The notes below the pieces were generated by a model, which saw nothing but the letters and a program-made list of their open reading frames with translations, was not told the DNA's origin and did no database searches. 16,064 nt of DNA from Lentisphaera sp. GTDB lineage: Bacteria > Verrucomicrobiota > Lentisphaeria > Victivallales > GWF2-50-93. Positions 6,974 to 14,814 of this stretch are shown here, piece by piece (positions within the stretch are counted from its first letter, which is position 1; each line of letters starts with the position of its first letter). The DNA is taken from positions 1-16,064 of the forward strand of contig DYMC01000034.1 in NCBI GenBank assembly GCA_020721745.1, written 5' to 3'. The position numbers and the translations under genes are program-made.

Positions 6974-7777
6974 ATGCCCGAGATTACAGCAGCTCTGGTC
7001 AAGGAGCTCAGAGACAAGACCGATGCCGGAATGATGGACTGCAAGAAGGCCCTGACCGAGACCGGCGGAGACATGAACAAGGCGATCGAACACCTGAGAA
7101 AATCCGGCGCGGCAAAGGCCGAGAAAAAGTCCGGACGCAGCGTCAAGGAAGGACTGATAGCCGCCCACATTGACGGCGCGACAGGCGTTCTCGCCGAAGT
7201 CCTCTGCGAGACCGACTTCGTCGCGAAGAACGAGAAGTTCCGCGAATTCATAAGGGAACTCGCAAAGTCAGGCGCGTCAACCGCCGCCGACGGGGACATC
7301 AGCGCCGAGCTCAAGGCCAAAGGCACGGAGAAGCTCACCCAGATGATAGCCGTCATAGGCGAGAACATGCAGATAGGCCGCGCAATACGATGGAAGAGCG
7401 CCGCAGGTGTCTGCGCCGCATACCTCCACATGGGCGGGAAGATAGCCGTCATGATAGATGCTGAAGGCGCGAAGGATGCCACAGCCCTGAACGACGTGTG
7501 CATGCACATCGCCGCGTTCAGCCCAAAATACGTCGGCCCGGAGGATGTCCCGGCGGACATAATCGCGAAGGAGAAGGAGATCGCCTCCTCCCAGCTCGGC
7601 AACAAGCCGCCGCAGATCCTCGGAAAGATACTCGAGGGCAAGATCAACAAGTGGTTCTCCGAGGTCTGCCTCATGAGGCAGCCCTGGATACGCGACGACA
7701 AGACCTCCACCGAAAAGGCCAACCCCGGCCTGAAGGTGAGGCGCTTCGTCCGATGGCAGGTCGGAGAGGCATCCTGA
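6974..7777 (+). CDS. tsf: translation elongation factor Ts
   Basis: EF-Ts is the guanine nucleotide exchange factor that releases GDP from EF-Tu. The 267-aa product shows the N-terminal UBA-like module with LRDKTDAGMMDCKKAL (12-27), the CETDFVAKNEKF signature (78-89), and the C-terminal GKINKWFSEVCLMRQPWI segment typical of the end of the core. I use ATG 6974, nine bases after AAGGAG; a TTG at 6968 would sit only three bases from it. It follows rpsB closely and precedes an RdgC-like gene by 60 bp. pyrH and frr, often next in other phyla, are absent. Confidence 0.97.
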   Translation: MPEITAALVKELRDKTDAGMMDCKKALTETGGDMNKAIEHLRKSGAAKAEKKSGRSVKEGLIAAHIDGATGVLAEVLCETDFVAKNEKFREFIRELAKSGASTAADGDISAELKAKGTEKLTQMIAVIGENMQIGRAIRWKSAAGVCAAYLHMGGKIAVMIDAEGAKDATALNDVCMHIAAFSPKYVGPEDVPADIIAKEKEIASSQLGNKPPQILGKILEGKINKWFSEVCLMRQPWIRDDKTSTEKANPGLKVRRFVRWQVGEAS

Positions 7778-7837
7778 AGATATAGACATTCCGGCGATCA
7801 AGCCCTTTCTTCCAACACTTGCAGAGGAGACCAAGAC

Positions 7838-8932
7838 ATGCCTTTCGACAAGGGCACAGTCAATGTCGCATTTCTAAAAACCACCGGCGCGATTCCAGCC
7901 CATCACCTGGAACTCTTCCAGGGGAAAGCCGCCGGCAAGCTGGACGATGTGACGGACAAGCCACAGATAGGCTGGGTGAGCGGACGGCATCTTCTCGAGA
8001 GAAAAATAGACGAGATCACCTCCGAAACCGCCGGGTTCACACACCTGAGCCTGCGAATTTCGCAGCGGAAGATACCTTCGGCGCTCCTGAAGGCGGAATG
8101 CCGGAAGGAGGAGCTCGACTACATGCTCGCGAAGGATGTCACATTCGTCCCGGCCACTGTCCGCAGAAACATCAGGCGCGAGGTCGAGGAGAAACGCCTC
8201 ATGACCATGCCTCCCTCAATAGCCGGAATTCCGTTTGTGCTGAATCCGAAGGACGGAAGCATATTCCTCTCGACATCATCCCCGGCGAGGGTGGTTATAT
8301 TCCAGGAGATCTTCGAGCAGACGCTGAAGATCGGCAGCGTGCATCTCGATTTTGCGAATCTCGCAGACCTGCAGCTGGGGGAGAAGCTCGACAAACACAA
8401 ACCCGTCTCCTTCTCGTCCAGTCAGAAGGCACAGACCAGCGAACTCTCCGCGAGGGACTTCCTCACATGGCTCTGGCATCACTCGGAGACGGAGGAGGGC
8501 GAGGTCAAAATCCGGAACAGCAGCTTCAACTGCCTGGTCGAAGGCCCCTTCACTTTCGCGTCGTCCGAGGAATGCGAGGGAGGAGTCGAAATATCCATCC
8601 GCAAGGGAATGCCCGCGAGAAGTGCCGAGGCGAAGGCCGCCCTCGCGGTCGGAAAGAAGCTCAGGAAGGCAAAGCTGACAATATCCCGCGGCAAGGACCA
8701 GTGGAAGGCCGGATTCGACGCGGACACATTCATCTTCACCTCCCTCGAGCTTCCCGAGGGGGAAAAGCTCGACCCGGCAAGCGCCTTCGAGGAACGGATG
8801 AGGCTTATCGCCGAATTCCAGACCGTCATGACCGAATACGCCAGGACATTCTTCTCCCTTCTCAAATCCACCGGATGGAAGACTGCCCAGAAAAAAATAA
8901 TAAAGTGGGCCGAGGACAGGGAAGCATGCTAG
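7838..8932 (+). CDS. RdgC-like recombination-associated protein
   Basis: A 364-aa soluble protein without signal peptide or membrane segments. It resembles RdgC, a ring-forming DNA-binding protein that modulates RecA in proteobacteria. Support: an early GWV motif (45-47), a conserved IP pair (79-80) followed by a lysine-rich stretch, a basic helix RRNIRREVEEKR (109-120) before a proline-rich strand, and a strand-turn-strand NPKDGSIFLSTSS (136-148), in the same order as RdgC. At 364 aa it is longer than E. coli RdgC (about 300). GAGGAG lies eight bases before the ATG. Linkage to rpsB-tsf is unusual. The match is by remembered pattern, not alignment; a diverged paralogous family is the main alternative. 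Confidence 0.55.
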   Translation: MPFDKGTVNVAFLKTTGAIPAHHLELFQGKAAGKLDDVTDKPQIGWVSGRHLLERKIDEITSETAGFTHLSLRISQRKIPSALLKAECRKEELDYMLAKDVTFVPATVRRNIRREVEEKRLMTMPPSIAGIPFVLNPKDGSIFLSTSSPARVVIFQEIFEQTLKIGSVHLDFANLADLQLGEKLDKHKPVSFSSSQKAQTSELSARDFLTWLWHHSETEEGEVKIRNSSFNCLVEGPFTFASSEECEGGVEISIRKGMPARSAEAKAALAVGKKLRKAKLTISRGKDQWKAGFDADTFIFTSLELPEGEKLDPASAFEERMRLIAEFQTVMTEYARTFFSLLKSTGWKTAQKKIIKWAEDREAC

Positions 8933-8959
8933 CCCGTTTTTCGCGCGAAAAACGGGTTA
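8930..8959 (+). terminator. perfect 12-bp hairpin between rdgC-like gene and adaptor gene
   Basis: CCCGTTTTTCGC (8933-8944) is directly followed by its exact reverse complement GCGAAAAACGGG (8945-8956). The stem can extend to include the TAG stop of the upstream gene (8930-8932) with TTA at 8957-8959. No U run follows, so it is not a textbook intrinsic terminator. It may block or process the transcript between the gene groups, or end it with help from Rho. The adaptor's Shine-Dalgarno begins a few bases later. Confidence 0.5.
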
Positions 8960-8973
8960 ACTTGGAGACATAA

Positions 8974-10143
8974 ATGAAGATACCGTTCAACTCGCGATTG
9001 CTTTCAAACGCGCTGAAAATCATCGCCGCAGCCGCAATCGCATCGCTCGCGGTCTACAGAATTCGTTATTCGCCAGTGGAGGTCCAGGCATTCAAGGCCT
9101 CCAACGGGACGGTTGTCGCAGAAGTCATGGGCACGGGCACGCTCGAGGCAAAGAAGGGAGCGGCCATAAGCCCCAAGATCTCAGGACTCATCGTGAATGT
9201 CCTCGCAGACCAGAACGACCGCGTCGCAAAGGACCAGCTCCTGGTCGAGCTCGACGACGGGGACTTGCTGCAGCAGGTCGAGATGGCAAAAGCAGATATC
9301 GCCTCGCTGAAAGCCAATATCGAACGTTCCGACGCCGACATCTCCAGGGCCGAGGCCTCGGCGGTCAAGGCCCGCGCCGACTACAAGAGAGCCCTCACGC
9401 TTCGACAAAGCAACGTGGTCGCGCAGAACGAGATGGACAAGGCTTCCGAGGAGAAGGATGTGGCCGAGGCTAATCTCAGACACGCATCGCTATCGAAAAC
9501 CGAGGCGGAGAAGGAACTGGCGAGGGCGGAATCGGCGTTGAAGTTCCAGACGGCCAGACTGAAGGATACCAAGATTCTCTCCCCGTTCGACGCGCTGGTG
9601 ATAAAGCGCAACCGCGATCCGGGTGATGTGGCCGTCCCGGGAACATCAATAATGGACATAGTCTCCACGGAGCTGCTGTGGGTTTCAGCCTGGGTTGACG
9701 AATCGGCCATAGGGACGATAGCGCTCGGCCAGCCGGCGAAAATCGTCTTCAGATCCATGCCAGGCACTCCATTCGATGGAAAAGTCGCGAGAATCGCACC
9801 GGAGGTTGACAGGGAGACAAGGGAGTTCATCGTGGATGTCGCCATCGCCAGACTGCCTGTAAAATGGGCGGTCGGCCAGAGAGCCGAGGTGTACATAGAG
9901 ACCGGGCGAAGCGACGACACCGTCCTCGTCCCGTCGCGTTTCGTCCAATGGCGCGATGGAAAACCGTTCCTGATGGTCGACGAGTCCGGAAAGGCCCGCA
10001 GCAGACAGATATCCCTCGGAATCAGGGGACGCGAAAATGTCGAAATCAAGGAGGGGCTGAAGGCTGGCGAAACCGTCATCGCCCCCCTGCCCGGCGGGCA
10101 GGCGCCGCGGGACGGTCGCTCGATAAGGCACGCGAAACCATGA
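8974..10143 (+). CDS. HlyD/RND-type periplasmic adaptor (membrane fusion protein)
   Basis: A 389-aa adaptor linking an inner-membrane exporter to the periplasm or an outer-membrane channel. One N-terminal membrane anchor (about 11-28) precedes a biotinyl-lipoyl half-motif around GTGTLEAKKGAAISPKISG. A long alpha-hairpin coiled coil rich in K, A, E and D (about 95-195) is followed by the second lipoyl half (KDTKILSPFDALVIKR), a beta-barrel domain and a membrane-proximal C-terminal domain. No lipobox cysteine is seen. GGAG lies six bases before the ATG. It overlaps the permease start by ATGA, so adaptor, permease and ATPase are probably made together, as in MacA/MacB and DevBCA systems. Confidence 0.9.
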   Translation: MKIPFNSRLLSNALKIIAAAAIASLAVYRIRYSPVEVQAFKASNGTVVAEVMGTGTLEAKKGAAISPKISGLIVNVLADQNDRVAKDQLLVELDDGDLLQQVEMAKADIASLKANIERSDADISRAEASAVKARADYKRALTLRQSNVVAQNEMDKASEEKDVAEANLRHASLSKTEAEKELARAESALKFQTARLKDTKILSPFDALVIKRNRDPGDVAVPGTSIMDIVSTELLWVSAWVDESAIGTIALGQPAKIVFRSMPGTPFDGKVARIAPEVDRETREFIVDVAIARLPVKWAVGQRAEVYIETGRSDDTVLVPSRFVQWRDGKPFLMVDESGKARSRQISLGIRGRENVEIKEGLKAGETVIAPLPGGQAPRDGRSIRHAKP

Positions 10144-11351
10144 ACCTGGCTCTAAAAGACATTCAGCACAACCTCGGAAGATTCACCATCACCACCCTCG
10201 GCATAGGCATGCTTCTGGCAATTGTCATGGGCATGGGCGGGATATACAGGGGACTCGTCGAGGAGGCCACGTTGCTCGTCGACAAGGTGCAGGCCGACTT
10301 CTGGGTTGTCCAGGAAAGCACAAGAGGGCCTTTCGCCGAAATATCGCGTCTGCCGAGAAATTTTGAGGACCGCCTTCTCGCAGTCCCCGGCGTGATGAGG
10401 GCAAACGGCTTCATCACACACAACATACAGCGCGAATTCCGCGGCCACCCCCTGCGCCTGGCCATACAGGGGCTCTCCTGGCCCGAGGACAAGGGCGGAT
10501 GGCTCCCGATTGCCTCAGGGCGCAGCCTTGGAAGCGCGCACTACGAGATGGTCGCTGATGCCGCATCGAAACTTTCAATCGGCGACAGGATTCCGTTGGG
10601 CAAGAACACATTCGAGGTGGTGGGGCTAACCCGGAGGATGAGTTCGAATTCGGGAGACCCTATGGCGTTCATGACCATATCCGATGCGCAGTCGGTTCAA
10701 TTCGACTTGTCCCCGGAGTCTATCCGGGCTGAAAGAGCCGCACGCATAAAACGATTCAACACCTCGGATTTCGGGCGGATACAGCCTCTTGCCAGCGAGC
10801 GCGCAGAAGGCTATTCGTCCGGAATCCCCGCGCTGGGCACGTCCATGGTGAGCGCCGTCCTGGTCCACCTCAAGCCCGGCGCGGATCCGCAGGCCGTCAA
10901 AGACAAGATCGAGGCGTGGCCTGACGCATCGGTCTACAGCCACGAGGAACAGCGCCAGCTTCTCGTCATGGGCATGATAGACAAAGCCAGAAGACAGCTG
11001 CTTCTCTTCAGAATTCTCCTGATAATAGTCTCGGGAATCATAATGGCGCTGATAATCTACACACTTACGCTGGACAAACTCCACGACATCGCAATGCTCA
11101 AAATCATCGGGGCGAGAAATTCCGTCATATTCTCGATGATACTCCAGCAGTCCCTTCTCCTCGGGGCGCTTGGCTTCTGCCTTGCATACGTCCTGGGACA
11201 ATGGCTCTTCGAGTACTTTCCGCGGAGAGTGGTCATCACGGAAGACGACCTTCTCCAGCTCGCGGCCATAGTCCTCGTGGTGTCCATCGCATCCAGCCTG
11301 CTCGGAATTGCAAAAGCCTTCAGCGTGGAATCCAACGAGGTGCTCTCTTGA
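10140..11351 (+). CDS. FtsX/MacB-family ABC transporter permease
   Basis: A 403-aa permease with the MacB-like layout: one membrane helix near the N-terminus (about 14-36), a large periplasmic domain (about 40-285), then three helices (about 287-309, 327-352 and 371-393). The TLTLDKLHDIAMLKIIGA segment (308-325) between helices 2 and 3 is the typical FtsX-family cytoplasmic loop that contacts the ATPase. The ATG shares bases with the adaptor's stop codon (ATGA). The order adaptor-permease-ATPase matches DevBCA-type exporters, but the substrate cannot be read from sequence; DevC-like glycolipid export, macrolide or peptide export, and lipoprotein handling are all possible. Confidence 0.88.
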   Translation: MNLALKDIQHNLGRFTITTLGIGMLLAIVMGMGGIYRGLVEEATLLVDKVQADFWVVQESTRGPFAEISRLPRNFEDRLLAVPGVMRANGFITHNIQREFRGHPLRLAIQGLSWPEDKGGWLPIASGRSLGSAHYEMVADAASKLSIGDRIPLGKNTFEVVGLTRRMSSNSGDPMAFMTISDAQSVQFDLSPESIRAERAARIKRFNTSDFGRIQPLASERAEGYSSGIPALGTSMVSAVLVHLKPGADPQAVKDKIEAWPDASVYSHEEQRQLLVMGMIDKARRQLLLFRILLIIVSGIIMALIIYTLTLDKLHDIAMLKIIGARNSVIFSMILQQSLLLGALGFCLAYVLGQWLFEYFPRRVVITEDDLLQLAAIVLVVSIASSLLGIAKAFSVESNEVLS

Positions 11352-12109
11352 ACGGAACGAAGGATAGAAAGATCGCACTGGAGGCATCGTCGCTCAGAAA
11401 AGCCTACGGAGCCGGACACACTGAGGTCCTGGCCGTCCGCGATGTCGCTCTGAGCATATTCCGCGGCGAGATCGTCGCACTCCTCGGCCCAAGCGGAGCG
11501 GGAAAGTCCACACTCCTCTCCATCCTCGGCCTCCTCAGAGACCCCGACAAGGGGATCGTGTCCATCGGCGGAGAAATCGTCTTCGACGGAGTCCCCAGGG
11601 TTGACGGCCGAAGCTTCCGCAGGAAGCACATCGGATTCGTCTTCCAGAAGGCTAATTTGATCCCCTTCCTCAGCGCAGAGGAGAACGTAAGGCTGGCGAT
11701 GGAGATCAACGACGTGCCCGGAAGACAGGCACGAAAGAGGGCGATGGAGCTTCTCGAACACCTGGGGATAGCCCCGCGGGCGGGAAATCTGCCGAACAAG
11801 CTCTCCGGCGGCGAACAACAGAGGGTCGCCGTGGCGAGAGCCCTGGCCAACAAGCCGGAACTGCTCCTCGCCGACGAACCGACCGCGGCACTGGACAGCG
11901 TCCGCGGACGCCAGGTCATGGAACTCTTCCGCGATGTCGCGCACGAGAACGACGCCGGCGTGGTCGTCGTCACACACGACCACCGCGCACTCGATGTATT
12001 CGACAGGGCCTTGCAGATGGAGGACGGAGCCCTGCGCCCCAGCGACGAGATAGACCGCGAGATGACGGCGATGAAGGATACGAGGACATCCTCCCCCCTT
12101 GAAAGCTAG
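11348..12109 (+). CDS. LolD/MacB-type ABC transporter ATPase
   Basis: A 253-aa ATP-binding subunit. Walker A is GPSGAGKS (47-54), the Q-loop glutamine is Q100, the signature is LSGGEQQRV (152-160), Walker B is LLLADEP (172-178) and the switch histidine is H210 in VVTHDH. I place the start at TTG 11348, which overlaps the permease stop (TTGA) and has GAGG five bases upstream. No ATG lies in frame between there and the conserved N-terminal strand; the frame open further upstream is a shadow of the permease gene. It powers the permease and adaptor encoded just before it. The C-terminal 25 residues are a poorly conserved tail. Confidence 0.93.
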   Translation: MNGTKDRKIALEASSLRKAYGAGHTEVLAVRDVALSIFRGEIVALLGPSGAGKSTLLSILGLLRDPDKGIVSIGGEIVFDGVPRVDGRSFRRKHIGFVFQKANLIPFLSAEENVRLAMEINDVPGRQARKRAMELLEHLGIAPRAGNLPNKLSGGEQQRVAVARALANKPELLLADEPTAALDSVRGRQVMELFRDVAHENDAGVVVVTHDHRALDVFDRALQMEDGALRPSDEIDREMTAMKDTRTSSPLES

Positions 12110-12232
12110 TCCCGCCAGGGGTATATTTGACAGAGTTATCGCCCAACCCAATCAAATGGCGGCACTTGTATGAAAAAAAGGATATTCACCCCCATATTGC
12201 CAGCTCTTCCTTCCTTGAGAAGGGATTCAGAC
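12110..12232. other. spacer with weak promoter signal
   Basis: This 123-bp spacer separates the export genes from the lower-GC pair. It has a perfect TTGACA at 12127-12132, but no good -10 box at 16-18 bases (the best is AATCAA). It may be a weak or activator-dependent promoter for the downstream cluster. Confidence 0.25.
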
Positions 12233-12427
12233 ATGCATTTCGAATGCGAGCTTGAACAGGCGTTGTCCTCGGCGCTTCGCAAGAACAAAAAAGGCGTTCT
12301 CCTTGGAGGAGGATGCAGTAATTCCTCACCGTGGTCTGATTCACCGCCAGAAAATTTGGGGCAGATGCTCGATATGCTAAGGAAAATGGAGACATGCGTC
12401 CGATGGATTCGAAAGCCCAACAGTTAG
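12233..12427 (+). CDS. small hypothetical protein overlapping the nucleotidyltransferase gene
   Basis: A 64-aa frame starting at ATG 12233, with AAGGG eight bases upstream. An in-frame ATG at 12170 lacks a ribosome site. I do not recognise the family. The N-terminal half is a likely charged helix (ECELEQALSSALRKNKKG), followed by a glycine- and serine-rich loop and a second helix (LGQMLDMLRKMETCVRWIRK). Its end overlaps the next gene by 34 bases, which argues for coupled translation. It may be the partner of the nucleotidyltransferase-like protein, but chance cannot be excluded because the frame is short. Confidence 0.45.
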   Translation: MHFECELEQALSSALRKNKKGVLLGGGCSNSSPWSDSPPENLGQMLDMLRKMETCVRWIRKPNS

Positions 12428-13047
12428 TGAAACATATCTGCCACGATAACAGAGTCCTCTTGATCGGCGGACTAGCAATGCTCGCCCACGGACTGGAACG
12501 ATTCACTAAAGACATAGACATATGGCTCGATCCGACAAGGGGACTTGCCACTTGGTGCTCCATTTTGACAAGGGCACTTGCCAGATTCAAGACGGCAGAA
12601 CTCGTAAGCGTCCGCTCGGGAACACAGATCAAGGCAGACGTTCTACAGGAAACCGCAAGAGCGGAAGAGATAGTGAGAATATCAGGTCTGGACATGGATG
12701 TCGATGTGTTTTTCCGCCCAAACAACATTGCCACGACAGACTTTGAAGCAATATGGTCGAGAGCCATCGAAAAGGAAAAGGGACTGAAAGTCCCGGATGA
12801 AATAGATCTGGGATTGACAAAAATGGGGACAAAGAGGATTCAAGACAGAATTGATATCGAATGGCTCGATGCAAAAGTCATCCCGAAGCTCTCAAGGCAA
12901 CTGAAAAAATGTTCTCTGGAACAAGCGAATGATATCTTCTCCAGACTCGTGACAACCGCGCTCCTGCAGGCGGCAATGGAGAATCCGGACAAAAAAGTCC
13001 GCATGCTGGCCTCAATTATACAAGCAAAAAAAGAAAAGGAAGGATAA
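12394..13047 (+). CDS. nucleotidyltransferase-fold protein
   Basis: A 217-aa soluble protein with the start of a polymerase-beta-type nucleotidyltransferase fold: LLIGGLAMLAHG (23-33) followed by RFTKDIDIW (36-44), giving the GG motif and the D40/D42 metal-binding pair. A third acidic site is likely in LDMDVDVF (99-106; D102 or D104). Such proteins include AbiEii- and MNT-type toxins or antitoxins and small-molecule transferases. ATG 12394 has AAGG eleven bases upstream; ATG 12403 with GGAG eleven bases upstream is an equal option. Sampled 60-base stretches are 47-48% GC (28/60 and 29/60), against 42/60 in the ABC ATPase gene, so recent acquisition is plausible. The metallopeptidase gene begins 3 nt after the stop. 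Confidence 0.75.
   Translation: MRPMDSKAQQLVKHICHDNRVLLIGGLAMLAHGLERFTKDIDIWLDPTRGLATWCSILTRALARFKTAELVSVRSGTQIKADVLQETARAEEIVRISGLDMDVDVFFRPNNIATTDFEAIWSRAIEKEKGLKVPDEIDLGLTKMGTKRIQDRIDIEWLDAKVIPKLSRQLKKCSLEQANDIFSRLVTTALLQAAMENPDKKVRMLASIIQAKKEKEG
12534..12583 (+). repeat. in-frame 17-bp direct repeat, 33-bp period
   Basis: GACAAGGGGACTTGCCA (12534-12550) recurs at 12567-12583 with one mismatch. The 33-bp period is exactly 11 codons and gives the protein words TRGLAT and TRALAR. It lies in the nucleotidyltransferase-like gene just after the DxD motif and suggests a local duplication. Confidence 0.6.
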
Positions 13048-13050
13048 AAC

Positions 13051-14670
13051 ATGAGAAGCAAGACCGCATTTGCATCCGCATTGATGCTCGCGCTCGGGCT
13101 GTCCCTGTTTTCGGCCAGCAAGATTTACTTCAGGGTCGGATCGCTTGAGTCGCTTGAAGCGGACGGGATAAAATTCAAGAACATGAGGGATTGTCCCGCA
13201 TCCCCTCTTCCAATGCCGGAAGCGAAGGTATACACGCGGCAAGGCAGTGCGGAAAGACTGGAATTCTATGATCTGCTCGACCTCTGGCGCCGGGACCAGT
13301 GCCTCGGCATCTGGAAGGGAGAGGCCGGCAGAGTCATCATCGGCAGGATACAGCTCCCCGTCCCCAAAATCGAGAAAAACTACCCAGGAGTCCAGCCGGG
13401 AATCGTCATGAAACCGGACTACGAGGAATGGCGGAAAAACGCATCCGCAGAACAAGTACAGGACAAGGAGTCCATGACAAAATGGCTGGAGGCGTTCTTC
13501 TCCGTCAAAGGAATAACCGACGGCCAGGCGGCAAAACCCGCCCCGTCCAATTGCACGACGACCTACTTCAAGGGCGAATCATCCAATGGGAACTGCGTGC
13601 GCTACATCTATCTTCTGGAGCCCAGGAGCCAGCCCGGCGCGAAAATCGCAGTATGCTACGAATGCGACACCATTCCTGGCTCGGATCTGGGAAAAAGCGA
13701 AAAGGCCATCGCATCATCGCTGAGCTCATTCGCCTTCTCGCAGCCCAAGAAGACCGCAACAGCCGCCCCGACACAGGGCAAGGCCGGAAAGAAGCCGCGC
13801 AGCCCGGAATATCTCGCAAGCCGCGAAGAAGTCATCAAGAACATCAAGAATGCAAAAGGCTGGAACTATACCGAGACCGACAACTTCGTGCTGGTCTACA
13901 ACGTCAAGAACAAGAAGACCATCAGGGAGATCGGCGACAACCTCGAGAGATGCAGGGCCGTCTTCGAGTCGTTCTATCCGATCGAGACGGATCTCAAGGC
14001 CGTCAGCGTATGCAGATTCTTCGAGGAACGCAACGACTACCTGGGCTACGTAGGCAAGGAATACGAATGGACAGGCGGCCTATGGGCTCCATCCCGGAAG
14101 GAGCTGCTCATATCTCCATGCGACTGGATGAATAAATCAGACAACCGGAAGATCATGGTGGAGATCGCATACCACGAGGGATTCCACCAGTATCTGCACT
14201 ATGCGATCAACGAGGCACTTTCGTCAATCTGGTTCAACGAGGGCAGCGCAACATTCTTCGAGGGCATCAACTTCAAGGCCGGCGGGAAATTCGACGTCGA
14301 GACCACCGAAAGGCTCAGGGAAATGAAGGCTATCGCAGGGTCGAAACTGGGCATCATGGACTTGGTCAATATGGAACACAAACAGTTCACTTCCGGAAAC
14401 GTCTCCAGAAACTACGCCCTCGCATGGGGGCTCATGTTCTTCCTCCACAAAGGCACCCACGTGATGAAGGAGAAGAACAACTACGGCGACATCCCGAGAA
14501 AATACTACGACACGCTGGTCGGAACGGGAGACCCGAAGAAGGCGAACGAGGAGGCCTGGAAGGACGTGGACATGGAGAACTTCGAGAAGCTCTTCAAGGA
14601 GTTCTGGAGCAACGACACCCTCATAAAGAAAGCCGAGAGATACGACCCCCTCGCCGGACAAAAGAAGTAA
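13051..14670 (+). CDS. secreted HExxH metallopeptidase, DUF1570-like
   Basis: A 539-aa exported protein. An N-terminal signal peptide (about 1-22, hydrophobic LMLALGLSLFSA) is followed by a poorly recognised domain (about 25-230) with several cysteines, including C202 and C205 in CYEC, then a lysine/proline/alanine linker (232-252). The C-terminal half carries HEGFH (375-379) and, 18 residues on, WFNEG with E397: the HExxH plus glutamate arrangement of gluzincin zinc peptidases. The pattern resembles DUF1570-type peptidases that are frequent in Planctomycetes and relatives. AAGGAAGG lies seven bases before the ATG. It starts 3 nt after the nucleotidyltransferase-like gene. Target and role are unknown; cell-surface or periplasmic proteolysis is inferred. 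Confidence 0.8.
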   Translation: MRSKTAFASALMLALGLSLFSASKIYFRVGSLESLEADGIKFKNMRDCPASPLPMPEAKVYTRQGSAERLEFYDLLDLWRRDQCLGIWKGEAGRVIIGRIQLPVPKIEKNYPGVQPGIVMKPDYEEWRKNASAEQVQDKESMTKWLEAFFSVKGITDGQAAKPAPSNCTTTYFKGESSNGNCVRYIYLLEPRSQPGAKIAVCYECDTIPGSDLGKSEKAIASSLSSFAFSQPKKTATAAPTQGKAGKKPRSPEYLASREEVIKNIKNAKGWNYTETDNFVLVYNVKNKKTIREIGDNLERCRAVFESFYPIETDLKAVSVCRFFEERNDYLGYVGKEYEWTGGLWAPSRKELLISPCDWMNKSDNRKIMVEIAYHEGFHQYLHYAINEALSSIWFNEGSATFFEGINFKAGGKFDVETTERLREMKAIAGSKLGIMDLVNMEHKQFTSGNVSRNYALAWGLMFFLHKGTHVMKEKNNYGDIPRKYYDTLVGTGDPKKANEEAWKDVDMENFEKLFKEFWSNDTLIKKAERYDPLAGQKK

Positions 14671-14675
14671 GGTTG

Positions 14676-14786
14676 ATATTCACTGAACCCCCGTCACTCT
14701 TGAGATGTTGCGAAGCTTGTCCGCCCCACCGCAGGTGCCGGCAGGCTTGCCCGCCCCTACGGCTGGCTCACGTCTTCAGTGAATAT
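14676..14786. repeat. 111-bp element with perfect 12-bp inverted ends
   Basis: ATATTCACTGAA (14676-14687) is matched exactly by its reverse complement TTCAGTGAATAT (14775-14786). Inside is a GC-rich core with two related 16-mers 30 bp apart (14715-14730 and 14745-14760, 13 of 16 identical). It fills the gap between two convergent genes. It could be a small non-autonomous mobile element (MITE) or a large bidirectional terminator-like structure. No clear target duplication is visible. Confidence 0.55.
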
Positions 14787-14814
14787 TTACTTGAACAAAA
14801 TGCGGAAACGATAT

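Noticed and set aside
7819..8973. 384-codon frame overlapping the RdgC-like gene
   Set aside because: Arginine- and glycine-rich shadow in another frame without a ribosome site; the 7838 frame has GAGGAG and family-like motifs.
12127..12160. Strong promoter before the nucleotidyltransferase cluster
   Set aside because: TTGACA is perfect but no acceptable -10 box lies at 16-18 bases; kept only as a weak signal.
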